A stretch of 64,000 nucleotides of DNA from Variovorax sp. OAS795 (GTDB lineage Bacteria > Pseudomonadota > Gammaproteobacteria > Burkholderiales > Burkholderiaceae_C): NCBI RefSeq assembly GCF_040546685.1, contig NZ_JBEPOH010000001.1:3348001-3412000 (forward strand). Reading direction: 5' to 3'. Below, in pieces: positions 27,707-36,075 of this stretch (position 1 is its first letter; every line of letters starts with the position of its first letter). The position numbers and the translations under genes are program-made. The notes beneath the pieces are model-generated. The model did no database searches. It saw only the letters and a program-made list of their open reading frames with translations, and had not been told where the DNA came from.

Positions 27707-28557
27707 CCCGCCCCTCCACGCCCTCGCCCCTGCCCTCTCCGCTCAGCAATACGGAGATCGAGCTGCGCCTGCTGATGGAGGCGATCTACCTCAAGTACAG
27801 CTACGACTTCCGCAACTACACCCTGGCCTCGCAGAAGCGGCGCGTGCTGCACGCGCTGGCGCAGCTCGGACTGCCGAGCATCTCGGCGCTGCAGGAAAAA
27901 GTGCTGCGCGACCCGGGGCTCTTCGGCCGGCTGTTGCAGTACCTGACGATCCCCGTGAGCGAGATGTTCCGCGATCCGGCCTACTTCCTGGCGCTGCGCC
28001 AGCACGTGGTGCCGATCCTGCACACCTACCCCTCGGTCAAGGTGTGGGTGGCCGGCTGCAGCACCGGCGAAGAGGTTTTTTCGCTCGCCATCCTGTTGCG
28101 CGAAGAAGGCTTGCTCGAGCGCACGCAGATCTATGCGACCGACATCAACCCGGCCTCGCTCGAGAAGGCGCGCCAGGGCATCTTTCCCATCGACGCGATC
28201 CGGGGCTACACGGCCAACTACCAGCGCGCGGGCGGGCGCAACGCGTTCTCCGACTACTACACGGCCGCCTACGAGGCCGCCCGCTTCGACCCGTCGCTGT
28301 GCGCCGACGTGATCTTTGCCGACCACAGCCTGGCCACCGACAGCGTGTTTGCCGAGACGCAGTTCGTGTCGTGCCGCAACGTGCTCATCTACTTCAACCG
28401 CGAGTTGCAGGACCGCGCGCTGGGCCTGTTCCACGAGTCGCTCTGCCACCGCGGCTTCCTGGGCCTGGGCGCCAAGGAGAGTATCGATTTCTCGGGCTAT
28501 TCGGAGCGCTTCGACGCGCATTCGAAGCCGGAACGCATCTACCGCAAGGCCACATGA
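27703..28557 (+). CDS. CheR-type protein-glutamate methyltransferase
   Basis: 284 residues from a GTG that overlaps the kinase stop (GTGA). N-terminal all-alpha CheR domain at about 15-75 ([19 protein letters not shown]) and a SAM-binding domain with [19 protein letters not shown] and [13 protein letters not shown]. The C-terminal [13 protein letters not shown] is a strong CheR signature. There is no pentapeptide-binding beta insertion that I can identify and no chemoreceptor nearby, so the methylated partner is likely a kinase of this operon. Confidence 0.92.
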   Translation: MTRPSTPSPLPSPLSNTEIELRLLMEAIYLKYSYDFRNYTLASQKRRVLHALAQLGLPSISALQEKVLRDPGLFGRLLQYLTIPVSEMFRDPAYFLALRQHVVPILHTYPSVKVWVAGCSTGEEVFSLAILLREEGLLERTQIYATDINPASLEKARQGIFPIDAIRGYTANYQRAGGRNAFSDYYTAAYEAARFDPSLCADVIFADHSLATDSVFAETQFVSCRNVLIYFNRELQDRALGLFHESLCHRGFLGLGAKESIDFSGYSERFDAHSKPERIYRKAT

Positions 28558-29159
28558 AACCCAACGCCACCCCTTCTCCGGGCCGGCGCATCGAGGCGGC
28601 GGTGCTCGGCGCCTCCGCCGGCGGCATCGAGGCGCTGCTGCGCATGCTGCACGACCTTCCGGTGCCATGGCATCTCTCGCTGGTGGTGGTGCTGCACCTG
28701 CCCGAAGGGCACGAGAGCCACCTGGCCGAGATCTTCGCCGAGCGCCTGCCCGTGCCGGTGCACGAGGCCGGCGACAAGATGCCGCTGTCGCCCGGGCATG
28801 TGTATTTCGCGCCGCCCGGCTACCATCTGTCGATCGAACGCGACCGCCGTTTCTCGCTCAGCTGCGAGCCGCCGGTGCGCTTCTCGCGGCCATCGATCGA
28901 CGTGCTGATGGCGTCCGCGGCTGACGCCTACGGCCCGGCCCTTGCCGGCATCCTGCTCACCGGCGCCAACGACGACGGCGCCGAAGGCCTGCAGCGCATT
29001 CATCTGGCCGGCGGCATCACCGCCGTCCAGGACCCCAACGAAGCCCAGATTTCCACCATGCCCGAAGCGGCCATCGCCTTGCATTCCCCCGATCACGTGC
29101 TTTCCCTGCGCGAGCTTCGCGCGCTGCTCTTGCAACTGGAGTCCGCCCATGTCCATTGA
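28554..29159 (+). CDS. CheB-type methylesterase (catalytic domain only)
   Basis: 201 residues. Only the esterase domain is present; the usual N-terminal receiver is absent. Catalytic triad: Ser21 (GASAGG), His48 (LHLPEGHES) and Asp141 (GANDDG). The ATG overlaps the CheR stop (ATGA). Without its own receiver, its activity cannot be switched by direct phosphorylation, but the next gene starts with a receiver and overlaps it by 11 bases, so a split CheB arrangement is possible. Confidence 0.92.
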   Translation: MKPNATPSPGRRIEAAVLGASAGGIEALLRMLHDLPVPWHLSLVVVLHLPEGHESHLAEIFAERLPVPVHEAGDKMPLSPGHVYFAPPGYHLSIERDRRFSLSCEPPVRFSRPSIDVLMASAADAYGPALAGILLTGANDDGAEGLQRIHLAGGITAVQDPNEAQISTMPEAAIALHSPDHVLSLRELRALLLQLESAHVH

Positions 29160-30369
29160 CGTCGAAAGCAAGCTGCTGATCGTCGATGACCTGCCCGAGA
29201 ACCTGCTCGCGCTCGAAGCCCTGATTCGCGGGCCCGGGCGCGCGGTGTACCGCGCGACGTCCGCCGAGCAAGCCCTGGCGCTGCTGCTCGACCATGAATT
29301 CGCGCTCGCGATCCTGGACGTGCAGATGCCCGGCATGAACGGGTTCGAGCTGGCCGAGCTGATGCGCGGCACCGAGCGCACGCGCCACATTCCCATCATC
29401 TTCGTGAGCGCGGCGGGCCGCGAGCTCAACTACGCCTTCCGGGGCTACGAGAGCGGCGCCGTCGACTTCCTTCACAAGCCGCTCGATCCGCACGCAGTCA
29501 CCAGCAAGGTCAACGTGTTCGTCGACCTGCATCGCCACCGCAAGGCGCTCGGCCAGGAGATGGAAAAACTCGCCGCCGCCCACCACATGCAGGAAGAGCT
29601 GGTCGAGCAGCTGCGGCATACGCAGCGCGAGCTCGAGCATGCGGTGCGCATGCGCGACGACTTCATGTCGATGGTGTCGCACGAGCTGCGCACACCGCTC
29701 AACACGCTCTACCTGGAAACGCAGCTGCGGCAGCTGAACCTGTCCAAGGGCAGGCTGGAGTCCTTCGCGCCAGACCGGCTGCCGGCGCTGATCGCGCGCG
29801 ACCAGCGGCAGATCCGCAACATGGTGCGGCTGATCGACGACATGCTCGACGTGACGCGCATGCGGCGCGATGCGCTGTCCATCCAGCCCCAGCCCGTCGA
29901 CTTGGCGGCGCTCGCGCGGGCCGTGGTGGAGGGCCTCAGGCAGCAGGCCGAAGCGGCAGGCTCCGTGATTGCGCTCGAGGCGCCGGGCGAGCTGCGCGGC
30001 GTGTGGGACGAGTTCCGCATCGAGCAGGTGCTGACCAACCTGCTGACCAATGCACTGCGATACGGCCGCGGCAAGCCCGTCGAGATGATGCTGAGCCAGG
30101 CGGCAGGCATTGCGCACATCACCGTACGCGACCAGGGCATCGGCATTGCGCCCGAAGACCATGAGCGCATCTTCGAGCAGTTCGAACGCACCGACGACAG
30201 CCGCAAGCATGCCTCGGGCCTGGGTCTCGGCCTCTACATCACGCGCAAGATCGTGCACCTGCACAACGGCCGGATCGAGGTGGAAAGCACGCCGGGCCAC
30301 GGCGCCCTGTTCAAGGTGGAGCTGCCGCTGCAGGCCGAGGCAAAGACTGCAATGGAAGCGGGGGCGTAG
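29149..30369 (+). CDS. Receiver-histidine kinase hybrid
   Basis: 406 residues. N-terminal receiver at about 8-125 with Asp57 (AILDVQMPGMNG) and Lys in FLHKPLDP, a coiled-coil linker, HisKA with His178 ([11 protein letters not shown]), and an ATPase domain with IRQEQ-like N-box, DQGIGIAPED and GLGLGLYIT. No membrane segment. A receiver ahead of a kinase suggests that it is controlled by phosphate from the upstream hybrid kinase. It overlaps the CheB gene by 11 bases. Confidence 0.93.
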   Translation: MSIDVESKLLIVDDLPENLLALEALIRGPGRAVYRATSAEQALALLLDHEFALAILDVQMPGMNGFELAELMRGTERTRHIPIIFVSAAGRELNYAFRGYESGAVDFLHKPLDPHAVTSKVNVFVDLHRHRKALGQEMEKLAAAHHMQEELVEQLRHTQRELEHAVRMRDDFMSMVSHELRTPLNTLYLETQLRQLNLSKGRLESFAPDRLPALIARDQRQIRNMVRLIDDMLDVTRMRRDALSIQPQPVDLAALARAVVEGLRQQAEAAGSVIALEAPGELRGVWDEFRIEQVLTNLLTNALRYGRGKPVEMMLSQAAGIAHITVRDQGIGIAPEDHERIFEQFERTDDSRKHASGLGLGLYITRKIVHLHNGRIEVESTPGHGALFKVELPLQAEAKTAMEAGA

Positions 30370-30445
30370 GTGGCTTCCTACGGTATTCGCGGCCACGGGC
30401 CGGGATACTCCGGTATTCGATTTTTTCCTGATTGAGGCTTGCCCA

Positions 30446-30802
30446 GTGAATGTGCTGATCGTCGACGACAACGAAGCTGCGGCAGACCTGCTGCAGGAGC
30501 TCTTGACGCTGCAGGACCACACCGCCCGCTGCACCTACACGGCCCAGCAGGCGCTCGATGCGGCCGCGTCCGAGCGCTTCGATGCGGCGCTCATCGACCT
30601 CACGCTGCCCGATTTTCCGGGCACCGAGGTGGCGCGGCGGTTGCGCGCGGGGACAGCGGAAGGCGCACCGAAGCTGCTCGTTGCCATTTCGGGCTTCTCG
30701 GCGCAGGACGCGGCGGGCGCTTCGGCGCGCGGCCTGTTCGACCACCACCTCCAGAAACCCATCGACATCGACCAGTTGAGCGCGATCCTCGCGGCGCACT
30801 GA
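30446..30802 (+). CDS. Single-domain response regulator
   Basis: 118 residues, a lone receiver like CheY, with acidic pocket in VDDNEAA, Asp51 (ALIDLTLPDFPG) and Lys in LQKPIDID. The GTG at 30446 starts the fold directly (VNVLIVDD). It follows the receiver-kinase by 76 bases on the same strand. It has no output domain, so it acts as a phosphate shuttle or sink, or by protein contact. Confidence 0.88.
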   Translation: MNVLIVDDNEAAADLLQELLTLQDHTARCTYTAQQALDAAASERFDAALIDLTLPDFPGTEVARRLRAGTAEGAPKLLVAISGFSAQDAAGASARGLFDHHLQKPIDIDQLSAILAAH

Positions 30803-30814
30803 GCGCCGGGGCAG

Positions 30815-31762
30815 CTAGCGCGCGACTTCGCGGCGCGAGAGATGCACCTCGGTATCGGCCGTGTTGAAGGCGATCGTCGGCGCGGTGAAATCGCTCAGCG
30901 GCGCGCCCAGGCCGATCTCGCCGCTGCCATGCAGCACGCATTCCTCGCGGCGCAGCGCGATCTCGTTGCTGGGCCCGCCATTGCCATGGAACCGGACCCA
31001 GGTGCCATAGGTGCTCAGGTCGGTCAGCACGCAGCTGCCGCTGCGCAGTTCGATGCGCGCATGCAGCCGCGACACGCGCGGATCGTTGACCATGAATTGG
31101 GCATCGTTCACGCGCCCCAGGTGGATGGGGAGTTCTTCGGTGCGGAATGTGGAGCGGACGTCCAGCCATGCGAGCTCGATCTGCCCGAAGGACGAGTCGG
31201 GCATCCGCATCGGTGTGAGCGCGGCCGGCACCGTCAGGAAGGACGTCAGTTCCTCCTGCCAGTCGATGCGGTGGACGGCCGACATTTCGCTGCGCCCGCG
31301 AATGGTGATGAGGCCCAGGTCGCGGTGCCGGACACCCACTTCGCCCAGTTGCGCAACGACGCCATCGGCGGCCCAGATCTGGCCCGGGCCGGCCAGGTCG
31401 CTCAGGCGCGACGCCAGGTTGACCGCATCGCCGAAGCAGTCTCCCTCGACCTCGAGCACCTCGCCACTGGCAACCCCGATTTGCAATGCCATGCGCAGCG
31501 GCTCCGGCCATGCCATGAGGCGCTTCTGGTGGTAGCGCTGCATTTCGATCACCGCCTGCGTGGCCGCAGCGGCGTTCGAAAAAATGGCGAACACGCCGTC
31601 GCCCAGCGACTTCACGACCCGTCCGCCGTGTGCCTGGCAAACGCTGCCGATCCACTGCGTGAGCCGCGTCACCGTTTCCGTGGCCCGCGCGTTTCCCATG
31701 GCTTCGAACACCCTGGAACTGCCGGTCAGGTCGGCGAAAACGACGGTGGAATTGACGCCCAT
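30815..31762 (-). CDS. Class III nucleotidyl cyclase fused to FHA domain
   Basis: 315 residues from ATG 31762 (a TTG two codons upstream is possible; no good ribosome site is visible). The N-terminal cyclase domain has metal ligands Asp11 (VFADLTGSS) and Asp55 (KSLGDGVF), purine-site Lys51 and FGDAVNLASRL, so cAMP synthesis is plausible. The C-terminal FHA domain at about 215-290 has LGRVND and SRLHARIEL, but the usual NGT turn reads STYGTWV. FHA domains bind phosphothreonine; the altered turn may weaken this. It converges on the lone receiver gene with 12 bases between. Confidence 0.88.
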   Translation of the reverse strand: MGVNSTVVFADLTGSSRVFEAMGNARATETVTRLTQWIGSVCQAHGGRVVKSLGDGVFAIFSNAAAATQAVIEMQRYHQKRLMAWPEPLRMALQIGVASGEVLEVEGDCFGDAVNLASRLSDLAGPGQIWAADGVVAQLGEVGVRHRDLGLITIRGRSEMSAVHRIDWQEELTSFLTVPAALTPMRMPDSSFGQIELAWLDVRSTFRTEELPIHLGRVNDAQFMVNDPRVSRLHARIELRSGSCVLTDLSTYGTWVRFHGNGGPSNEIALRREECVLHGSGEIGLGAPLSDFTAPTIAFNTADTEVHLSRREVAR

Positions 31763-32045
31763 TTGCAAAGAATTCGAATGGCGGGAATGGCTCGGCTACG
31801 TATTAGAAGCCAGTCGCCGCGAGTTCGCCCGTTAACCCCTGCGCTGCCCGCGACAGGCCCCGTTTGCAGGCTGACCGCTGCCATTTTTCTAATCCTTTGG
31901 TTCTCCTATTTCAGCCAGCATGACAAGTGAGGCCTAAAGTGTGTTGTATGCAGACAAGAAACAGTGTTCCAGAACTTGTGCATTGCCGGTCGGAGGCTTA
32001 AGGTAACAACCGTCCAGGCTTCCGGCAAATTCGTTTTTGGCCTCC

Positions 32046-32378
32046 ATGCTGTCCTTCCGTCGCTTGCTCCGCCTTCTGGGAATCCCCGGCCTCGGGTCTG
32101 GCCGCGTGGGAGAAAGCCAGCTGGGGCGCATCCGGACCGCGATGCTGTCGGTGCTGCAGGCCCATGGCGGCCATTCGGTTCAGCGCATTGCCCAGCGTGT
32201 GCGTTTTGCGACCGACGTGGAGGCACTCTGGTATTTGCGCCAGGACGTGCTGGTGGCGCTGAGCGCCATCGACGGCGAGGCTGCTGCCCGCCACCAGATG
32301 AAAGCCATCAACAGCATGTTCAAGGGTGGCTTGCCCGGCTCGATGGGGCCGCGCGCGCACCAGCGCATCCCGCGCTGA
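32046..32378 (+). CDS. Conserved hypothetical protein, 110 residues
   Basis: MLSFRRLLRLLGIPG at the start, then a helical, charged body (ESQLGRIRTAMLSVLQAHGG, FATDVEALWYLRQDVLVALS) and a glycine/proline tail. Codon use and third-position GC look like a real gene. I do not recognise a family. No signal peptide or membrane helix is clear. It has 283 bases of upstream sequence, convergent 3' to ldcA, and appears to be a single-gene unit. Confidence 0.7.
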   Translation: MLSFRRLLRLLGIPGLGSGRVGESQLGRIRTAMLSVLQAHGGHSVQRIAQRVRFATDVEALWYLRQDVLVALSAIDGEAAARHQMKAINSMFKGGLPGSMGPRAHQRIPR

Positions 32379-32380
32379 AC

Positions 32381-33343
32381 TCAGTGTGCGTGCCCGTCGT
32401 GGGCATGGCCGTGGCCATCGGCGTGCCGGTGGCCCCACACCATGAAGACATCGCGCCCCTCGGCAGCCAGCTCCACCTTGGCGCCCACGGGAAGCAGCAC
32501 CTTGGTCTGCACGTGTCCGAACGGCAGCCCGCTGAGCACCGGCACCTTGAGCGCGGCGCGCAGCCGGTCCACCACCGATTCGAAGCCGAAACCGCGGTCG
32601 TAGCCCGGCACCTTTCGCATGCCGGTGAACTGCCCGAACACGATGGCGCGCTGCCGCGCCAGCACACCGGCCATGCGCAGCTGTTCGAGCATGCGCTCGA
32701 TGCGGTAGGGATGCTCGTTGGTGTCCTCGATGAAGAGCACACCCTTGTCGACCGTCGGGAAATACGGCGTTCCGAGCAGGCTCGTGAGCACGCAGAGGTT
32801 GCCGCCCCACAGGGTGGCGTCGTGCACGGGCTTGAGCTTCAGGCCGGCATCGCGCACCGGCATGCGCCAGCCGGTGCCCTCGCCCTGCCCGCTCACGAGG
32901 TCGTCGAAGCAGGCTTCCATGATGTCGTCGGCGCCGCCCTCCGCGCCAAAGTCTTCGCCGACCGCGGGACCGGCCCAGGTCACGGCCCCGGTCTTCGCGA
33001 GCAGCGCGCTCTGCAGCGCGGTGAAGTCGCTGACCCCGACGAATTCGGTGCCCCGCTGGATGGCCTTGGCCACCGCCTTGTAGGGGATGGCGTCGAGGAT
33101 GCGCGTGAGGCCATAGCCGCCGCGACTGATCAGGGCAATGTCGGCACCGCTTGCGGCGGCGCGTGCGATGGCCGCGAGCCGGGTCTGGTCGTCGCCCGCA
33201 AAGCGCTGGTAGGCGGCCAGCGCCGCTTCGTCGATTTCGACTTCGTAGCCGAGGGCCTTGAGCCTGGCGACGCCGCGTCGGAAGGCGGCCTTGTCGCGAA
33301 TCGCACTGGAGGGGGAGTAGATGTAGATGTGTTTCTTGGTCAC
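32381..33343 (-). CDS. ldcA: LD-carboxypeptidase (MccF/LdcA family, S66)
   Basis: 320 residues. Cleaves the L-D bond of the cell-wall tetrapeptide during murein recycling. Nucleophile Ser105 in GVSDFTAL, ISRGGYGLTRIL, the catalytic Glu segment LFIEDTNEHPYRIERM, and the catalytic His in GLPFGHVQTK. Unusual: the protein ends in a histidine-rich tail GHRHADGHGHAHDGHAH (17 residues, 7 His) not expected for the family. It starts 3 bases inside the upstream tadA gene, so the two are coupled. Confidence 0.92.
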   Translation of the reverse strand: MTKKHIYIYSPSSAIRDKAAFRRGVARLKALGYEVEIDEAALAAYQRFAGDDQTRLAAIARAAASGADIALISRGGYGLTRILDAIPYKAVAKAIQRGTEFVGVSDFTALQSALLAKTGAVTWAGPAVGEDFGAEGGADDIMEACFDDLVSGQGEGTGWRMPVRDAGLKLKPVHDATLWGGNLCVLTSLLGTPYFPTVDKGVLFIEDTNEHPYRIERMLEQLRMAGVLARQRAIVFGQFTGMRKVPGYDRGFGFESVVDRLRAALKVPVLSGLPFGHVQTKVLLPVGAKVELAAEGRDVFMVWGHRHADGHGHAHDGHAH

Positions 33344-34455
33344 GGCGCCGAGTATCCCATTGCGTTGCGCACCTTCCGTGCGAGCAGCGCCGCCTGCGCC
33401 GCATCAGGCCCGGAGGACGATGCGATGGGTCCGAGGGCGCGCAGCCCAGCCTGGTACCCGCGGTCCGGGAACGGTGCGCGCCAGGCGGCGCCGACCGGTT
33501 CGCCGCCCTCGGGCGCGAGGAACACGGCCGCGAATTTGCCCGGCCTTGCCGCCTGCAGCAGCGCCGCAAGTCCGGCAGCCGCGGCGCTGTGCACCAGCAC
33601 CGCGCGCGCCGGGGCCACACGGTCGAGCCATTCGCCCAGCACCTGGCAGTGCCATTCGAGCGGATGGGCGGCTTCGCGCTTGGGCTTGTCGCTCTTGCCG
33701 AAGCCGACGAGGTCGGGCACCAGCGTGCGCAGACCCGGCGTGCCGGCAAGGTGGCGGAAGAAGTAGCCCCACTCGCCCGGGCCGTGCAGGCACACGCAGC
33801 AGGCGGCCTGCGCGTCGGCCGGGCCTTCGTCGACATAGTGCATGCGCCAGCCATTCAGCGCGGGCAGGTCCTGCACGTAGTGCGGCGCGAAGGCGTAGTC
33901 CGCAAGCGCATCGAAGCGCTCGGCCGGCGTGCGCAATGCATCGTCGCGCAAGGGCTCGGCCTGCTCGCGCGCCGCTTCGCGCCGCTGCTGGAAGAAGTGC
34001 TGCAGCACCGCGCTGCACTCCGCGGCCAGCACGCCGCCCTGCACCTGCGTGCGGTGGTTCAGCCGCGGTTCGGCAAAAAGATCGAGCACCGACCCGGCTG
34101 CGCCTGTCTTCGGGTCGGCCGCGCCGAACACCACGCGCGCCAGCCGCGCATGCAGCATCGCGCCGGCGCACATGGCACAGGGCTCGAGCGTGACGAACAG
34201 CTCGCAGCCGTCGAGGCGGTAGTTGCCGAGTGCGGCGGCACCGGCGCGCAGCGCGTCGATCTCGGCATGGGCGCTCGGGTCATGGCGGGCGACGGGCGCG
34301 TTGCGCCCCGTGGCCACGAGCTGGCCGTTGCGGACCAGCACCGCGCCGACCGGCACCTCGCCGGCTTCGGCCGCGCGGCGCGCCTCGGCGAGCGCCAGCG
34401 CCATCCATCGGGCGTCGGCGCTGGTCTGCGAAGGCAGTGCCGGCTCAGTTGTCAT
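33340..34455 (-). CDS. tadA: tRNA adenosine deaminase TadA fused to alpha/beta hydrolase
   Basis: 371 residues, about twice normal TadA. Residues 12-165 are TadA, which converts A34 to inosine in tRNA-Arg: zinc/catalytic His63-Ala-Glu65 and PCAMC with Cys93 and Cys96. Residues 205-371 look like a haloalkane-dehalogenase-like alpha/beta hydrolase (HGPGEWGYFFRHL, DLVGFGKSDKP). The nucleophile elbow reads VHSAAAAG, with Ser in place but the first Gly of GxSxG changed to His, and the expected dehalogenase Asp absent. Hydrolase activity is therefore uncertain. The start MTTEPAL overlaps the upstream small gene by 11 bases. Confidence 0.9.
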   Translation of the reverse strand: MTTEPALPSQTSADARWMALALAEARRAAEAGEVPVGAVLVRNGQLVATGRNAPVARHDPSAHAEIDALRAGAAALGNYRLDGCELFVTLEPCAMCAGAMLHARLARVVFGAADPKTGAAGSVLDLFAEPRLNHRTQVQGGVLAAECSAVLQHFFQQRREAAREQAEPLRDDALRTPAERFDALADYAFAPHYVQDLPALNGWRMHYVDEGPADAQAACCVCLHGPGEWGYFFRHLAGTPGLRTLVPDLVGFGKSDKPKREAAHPLEWHCQVLGEWLDRVAPARAVLVHSAAAAGLAALLQAARPGKFAAVFLAPEGGEPVGAAWRAPFPDRGYQAGLRALGPIASSSGPDAAQAALLARKVRNAMGYSAP

Positions 34456-34681
34456 CCGGCATCTTGCGCGCTTGCGCCGCGGCGTCGAGCGCGTCCTTGA
34501 CCTGCTTTTCCATCTGCCGGGCCCGCGTGCGGCCATCGGCCGGCGCCTCGCCGGGCGCCGGTGCGGCAGCTCCGGGCACGGCCGGCAGTACCGGGGCCGC
34601 GGCCGTGGCCAGCTGCTTCTTCGCGAGCATCCCGACGATCACCAGCGCGAGCACCAGGCTGAGCAGTCCGAACATGCGCAT
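34445..34681 (-). CDS. Small membrane-anchored hypothetical protein
   Basis: 78 residues: an N-terminal hydrophobic helix (MFGLLSLVLALVIVGMLAKK), a proline/alanine linker and a charged amphipathic C-terminus (ARQMEKQVKDALDAAAQARK). ATG at 34681, one base after the paiB-like stop codon; a second ATG two codons on is possible. It lies between paiB and tadA with an overlap into tadA. Function unknown. Confidence 0.75.
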   Translation of the reverse strand: MRMFGLLSLVLALVIVGMLAKKQLATAAAPVLPAVPGAAAPAPGEAPADGRTRARQMEKQVKDALDAAAQARKMPDDN

Positions 34682-34682
34682 G

Positions 34683-35327
34683 TCAGTGGCCCTCGGTCGC
34701 AGCGGTGCCGGCCGTCATGCCGAGGCGTTCCATCCACATCGCCAGCGCCTTCTCGTCGCCCGTGCCGGCACTGTAGACCGCGTGCATGGCCGCATGCGAT
34801 TCGCGCCGGTGCTGGTTGAGCTTGACCTTGCACTGCAGCTGATCCACGCGCAGCGCGAAGCCCACGATGCCGGCAAGCATCTTGAGCTGGAATTCTTCTC
34901 CCAGGTCCCGCCACTGCTGCGCGTAGCCGGGTTCATGTTTCCCGATGAGCGTCTTGAGCAACGCATCCTTGGCCGCGGGCTCCTCGATCAGCCGGGCCTC
35001 CACGGTGCAATGCACCGCCAGGTAGTTCCAGGTCGGCACGCGCGCGAGGTCCGGGTAGACCGAGGGCGAGAGGTACGAATGCGGTCCGAGGAAGGTGACC
35101 ACCGCCCGCGGGCGCGCCTGCAGGTAGCGCCAATGCGGGTTGGGCTTGGCGCAATGGCCGAGCAGCACCAACTGGCCGCCCTCCTCCTGCCGAGCCACCA
35201 GCGGCAGGTGGCTGACGAACGGCAGGCCCTCGTCGTCGTTCGAGACCAGGCTGGCGAACGGATGGGCGCGCATCAGCGACAGCGCGATGGCCGGGTCCGT
35301 GGCATTGAACTGCGGGGGCATGTACAT
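34683..35327 (-). CDS. PaiB-type FMN-binding regulator
   Basis: 214 residues. MYMPPQFNATDPA at the start, HLPLVA and HCAKPNPHWRYL in the FMN-binding split barrel, and the WNYLAVHCTV segment are typical of the PaiB/FMN_bind_2 family, named after the Bacillus PaiB repressor of sporulation and protease genes. A DNA-binding role in proteobacteria is not well established; a flavin-dependent enzyme is an alternative. It is the first of the chain paiB - 78-residue gene - tadA - ldcA, all closely spaced or overlapping. Confidence 0.88.
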   Translation of the reverse strand: MYMPPQFNATDPAIALSLMRAHPFASLVSNDDEGLPFVSHLPLVARQEEGGQLVLLGHCAKPNPHWRYLQARPRAVVTFLGPHSYLSPSVYPDLARVPTWNYLAVHCTVEARLIEEPAAKDALLKTLIGKHEPGYAQQWRDLGEEFQLKMLAGIVGFALRVDQLQCKVKLNQHRRESHAAMHAVYSAGTGDEKALAMWMERLGMTAGTAATEGH

Positions 35328-35373
35328 GGGGCGGTTTCCTCGTGGCGAGCCCCGATTGTCCCCGAGCCCGGCG

Positions 35374-36075
35374 CTACCTGGGCCGCGGCGCTTCCAGCAG
35401 CTTCACCATGGCCGTGTAGCCGCGCGCAGTGGCCAGCTGAAGCGGCGTGTTGCCCTGCCGGTCGGCCAGCTTCAGGTTGGCGCCGGCGTCGACCAGCGCA
35501 GCCAGCGTGCGCTGGTGGCGCGGGCCGCCGTCGCCCAGCACGATGGACTCGATCACCGCCGTCCAGTGCAGGTTGTTGACGTGGTCGAGCGGCGCGCCAG
35601 CCGCGATGAGCCGGCGCACCACCTCGTCGTGCCCCAGGTGCGCGGCGGCGATCAGCGCGGTGCCGTCGTAGCGGCTCGTCACCTGCCCGGGATTCGCGCC
35701 GAGCGAGAGCAGCAACGCAAGCGTCGCGGGGTCGTCTGCCACGGATGCGATGGTCACCGCGTCGTAGCGGTCGTCTTCGAGCGCATCGAGGTTGGCGCCC
35801 GCCTTGGCGAGCAGCTTCACCGCGTCGCGCTGCCGCGCATGGGTGGCGATGTGCAAGGGCGTGCGCCCCCGCGCATCGCGCGCATCGAGGTTGGCACCCG
35901 ACGCGACCAGGCTCCTGAGCTTCGGCAGGTCGCCCTGCCAGGCAGCCCGGTGCAGGCCTTCATAGGCCTGCACCTCGGCCGTTTGCGGCGGCACCTGGGC
36001 CGGCACGCCGGACGGCGCGCCCATGCCGAGCGCCAGTGCCAGCACGCCGGGCCAGAGAGCGCGCTTCATCGCCAT
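35374..36075 (-). CDS. Secreted ankyrin-repeat protein
   Basis: 233 residues. A Sec-type signal peptide (MAMKRALWPGVLALALGMG, cleavage near PAQ) then five or six ankyrin repeats between about 38 and 230 (GRTPLHIATHARQRDAVKLL and GNTPLQLATARGYTAMVKLL are the clearest). Likely a periplasmic protein-binding scaffold. The ATG shares one base with the stop of the HbpS-like gene (TGATG), so the pair is made together. Periplasmic ankyrin proteins next to haem proteins are known for some catalase loci; here the partner is HbpS-like. Confidence 0.88.
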   Translation of the reverse strand: MAMKRALWPGVLALALGMGAPSGVPAQVPPQTAEVQAYEGLHRAAWQGDLPKLRSLVASGANLDARDARGRTPLHIATHARQRDAVKLLAKAGANLDALEDDRYDAVTIASVADDPATLALLLSLGANPGQVTSRYDGTALIAAAHLGHDEVVRRLIAAGAPLDHVNNLHWTAVIESIVLGDGGPRHQRTLAALVDAGANLKLADRQGNTPLQLATARGYTAMVKLLEAPRPR

